Positions 61,491-64,000 of a DNA stretch of 64,000 nt are shown here, piece by piece. Position numbers and translations under genes: made by a program. Every line of letters begins with the position of its first letter. Position 1 is the first letter of the stretch. The notes beneath the pieces were generated by a model. That model worked only from the letters and a program-made list of their open reading frames with translations, made no database searches and had not been told where the DNA came from. Origin of the DNA: Trema orientale (taxonomy: Eukaryota; Streptophyta; Magnoliopsida; Rosales; Cannabaceae); contig JXTC01000277.1 of the NCBI GenBank assembly GCA_002914845.1, forward strand, positions 186,001 through 250,000, given 5' to 3'.

Positions 61491-63362
61491 TCGATGTCGT
61501 TTTATCTTGTAGGACATATGTGGTCATTTATTAATAATGAGACATAAAGTGGGACAAAAAATTCATTCCATCTATGATATTTTTATTGGGAGTCACAAAA
61601 TTGTTGAAGCAAGACATTAAACCAAAAAGTCTAAAGTTACCTTTATGTCCCTTGTAATTAGCTTTTTTTTTTTTTTTTGGTAAAATAGAAAGAGAAGAAG
61701 AGGGCGACCAACGTAACAACTCTATTTGGACGTGACCATAGGAGCATCTAACCCTATATCGGAAATATTCACTGTGGGTCCTACTAGTGGGCCCTGCACT
61801 ACTGGGATGTGGAGCGTGTCATGACCCTAGCCCCACCGAATAGAGTAGTGTGGGTCCTGCTACAGGGAAGGTTGGGGCAGATGCTAGAAAACTTAATTTC
61901 ACGCTTAATTTGCGCAAATCCCATTTCGAACACCTGACCACCAAAACATATATATTAAGAGCAATACTATATATTTTTATAGGGTACCAAAAACTAACAC
62001 AGAATGATTTTTATCGCTACAAGATTTTGGTCAATATTTTAGGTTCGACCGACTATTCCGACGACCTTTGAAAATTATCACTTTAGGATGACTCTATACC
62101 GATGACAAGATGTGCTGATTATATATTCGTGAAGTAGGTATTAAATAAGACCACATAATTATAAATGATAAAGTCGCACTTTAAAATAAGTTGTGACCGA
62201 ATATGACTACAAGTCATTTGGTTTAAATTTTTTGTGTAAATTTTAAGTGTTGCTTATAATTGTATTCCAATGATGGACAAATTTGGCCTCCTTTGTTTTT
62301 TTTAACTGCAAGTTATGGTTAATTAACAAAAAAAAGATAAAAATTTTCTTGTTTATTTATCTTTTTTTTTTTTTACAAGAGAATTTTGCGTGTATCCGAG
62401 AGATTGGGTTTTGAGAAGGTTTGTTAATTTTTTATTATCTTCCTGGTTATTGTGGAGTTTTTTTAGCTGTCTTTGTCCGTAGACATAAGCCAAAAGTCAA
62501 AACACACATAAATTCTTGTGTTGTTTCTCGTTTTTTTTTTTTTTTTTTAATCTTATTTATATTTTATCCAGAATCTTTTTAATTTGATGTTTGGCATCAT
62601 AACACAAATTATGTTGCAATTAATTGTAAAACTTTTTGTAGTAAGTATAAGTAGAGACTCCAGCCGATTATTCCAAAGTCAAACGACAGTTAATTGCACC
62701 TCATGATTCTTCAATTAGAGAGTGTATACAACATAAACAAACAATTCTTGGCCGAATAATCAACTAACTGCGGAAGGTGATAATCTATTACTTATAAGAT
62801 ATTGTTTCTTTTTTGGGAAAAAAAAAAAACAGAGGAAATGACATGGCCGTCATGATCCACTTAGGGAGCAAGAAAGGCCGATCATCACTCGGGCGATCTC
62901 GAGGGTCATCCATTTAATTTAGATAGTTATTATATATCTTTATGGATCGACGTTGCAAGAATTAATACATAAACTCGATGTGCTATTTACTTTTTAAAGT
63001 CTTACATACAAATACGGAATCGTATAGCAATTTTATACTCTATAGAGTCATCAGATTCCATAATTAATTATTGCAGAATCAACCATATATATATAATCCA
63101 TGAGTGTATGTATATCCACGTGTATATATGTACGTAGATACACATGCCTAGCAAATAGGATAGGTATAATACTAAACCAATAATTAATCGATTTTCAAAA
63201 CGATAACTTTTGAACTTGAGGTACGTCACATGATGTTATTAGTGGTGTACATATGTTCCTTTGCCCACGCAGAAAGACGTCAATGTACGAATCTCCGATT
63301 TATACGAATTAAAATCCAACTTACCTTCCCAAAAAGGGGGAAAAAAAACGAAAAAAGAAAAA
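61491..63362. other. Intergenic
   Basis: AT-rich sequence with poly-T runs (61663-61678, 62531-62548). The open frame at 61850-62071 has no known motif. Nothing else is recognised. Confidence 0.3.
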
Positions 63363-63500
63363 TCGGCCTAATTTTCATCGTAAACGAATTATACAAAGAT
63401 GAAATCTTATCTCATGCCAAAAAAATTCGGCCTTATCATGATCATGAGCAAATTATACCAAGATGAAACCTTATTTCAAACCTTTAAAACTCGGGCCAAT
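63363..63500. repeat. 64-bp imperfect tandem repeat, just over two copies
   Basis: TCGGCC or TCGGGCC recurs at 63363, 63427 and 63491, followed each time by related sequence ('AAATTATACCAAGATGAAA' against 'GAATTATACAAAGATGAAA'). Confidence 0.75.
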
Positions 63501-64000
63501 TAATTGTAGCCACAATTTCTTTCTGAATGAATGAGTTGACCAAAAAGAACTGATCATAAGACAGAAGACCAGAAGCATCCAATTACGTTAGCACCTAACT
63601 AGCTCCTGAAAACTAGAGCCTATATGCCAGCTTTGTTACGTACCCTTCGAGTGTATTTTTAATCTTCTTCTTTCTCTCATGTTCATTTAACTTGCTTAGA
63701 AAACTTCAACCACACAATAAAATAAGCATTATTGGACGTCATTATTACATGTGTGATACGTACGTACATATATAGGAAAAACTTATTTTCTCTACAAATA
63801 AAAAAACAATTAATGACGTTATACGTCGAATTCTAAGCAATAATATTATTACAAAATAGCTAGCTAGCTAGCAAGGGTCGACAATGAAAAGCATTGATTT
63901 TGCTTGACATAGCCGAAGCTGGCCTCCTTGTTTAGTAAACCTAAATGAATTTGCAAAATGTGCACGTTCATGAGTCATGTCGTTTCAAACGACACATGAA
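63501..64000. other. Intergenic to the window end
   Basis: No gene is seen. A GCTAGC run lies near 63859-63872, and the window ends in a small palindrome, GTCGTTTCAAACGAC. Confidence 0.35.

Noticed and set aside
1-64000. CRISPR arrays, operons, riboswitches and prokaryotic-type systems
   Set aside because: No direct-repeat/spacer pattern or polycistronic layout exists; introns and element types show a plant nuclear genome.

Overview
This is an AT-rich stretch of a plant nuclear genome. It is almost certainly a eudicot draft assembly: genes are widely spaced and have introns, short MITEs are abundant, Copia and Gypsy LTR retrotransposons are present, and one run of Ns (52834-53336) marks an assembly gap. 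No search was possible, so the species is not named. All exon boundaries below were set by eye from GT/GC-AG sites and reading frame.

Host genes, left to right. (1) A ten-exon DUF676-type alpha/beta-hydrolase (putative lipase) at 4971-8268 (+), including one GC-AG intron. (2) A three-exon EPIDERMAL PATTERNING FACTOR-like secreted peptide precursor, probably EPFL2, at 12186-12943 (+). (3) A seven-exon protein with two KH domains and a long Gln/Tyr/Gly/Pro-rich tail at 18389-24225 (-). (4) A short broken GRF-type zinc-finger gene at 36128-36611 (-). (5) A wall-associated receptor kinase (WAK) gene at 45192-55301 (-), now a pseudogene: a young Copia element sits in its first exon, the kinase has lost the DFG segment, and a 4-base insertion shifts the frame near the kinase C-terminus. 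These genes share no pathway; they are simply linked on one chromosome.

Mobile DNA fills most of the rest. There are PIF/Harbinger-like MITEs at 2228-3270 and 15025-17050, one of which carries a nested MULE-type foldback with a perfect 10-bp target duplication. hAT-type MITEs lie at 932-1440, 25190-25345 and 37241-37952; the last has a perfect 8-bp duplication. A layered nest at 25.6-31.3 kb holds Gypsy remnants, a solo-LTR-like piece and a Harbinger-like element that itself contains an LTR. A degenerate MuDR-type transposase gene spans 32.3-35.1 kb, a solo LTR with a perfect 5-bp duplication lies at 57705-58262, and an L1-type LINE 3' fragment lies at 58290-59460. The Copia leader has two striking structures: three hairpins with a common loop, and a GC-rich GGCGCC-type repeat that also occurs inside the unrelated LTR at 29.6-31.2 kb.

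The remainder is AT-rich intergenic sequence with several short tandem duplications (periods of 64, 67, 77, 88 and 103 bp), a 10-bp minisatellite, a purine-rich tract and a 0.9-kb degenerate GTTACT-rich array. No tRNA, rRNA or CRISPR feature was recognised.
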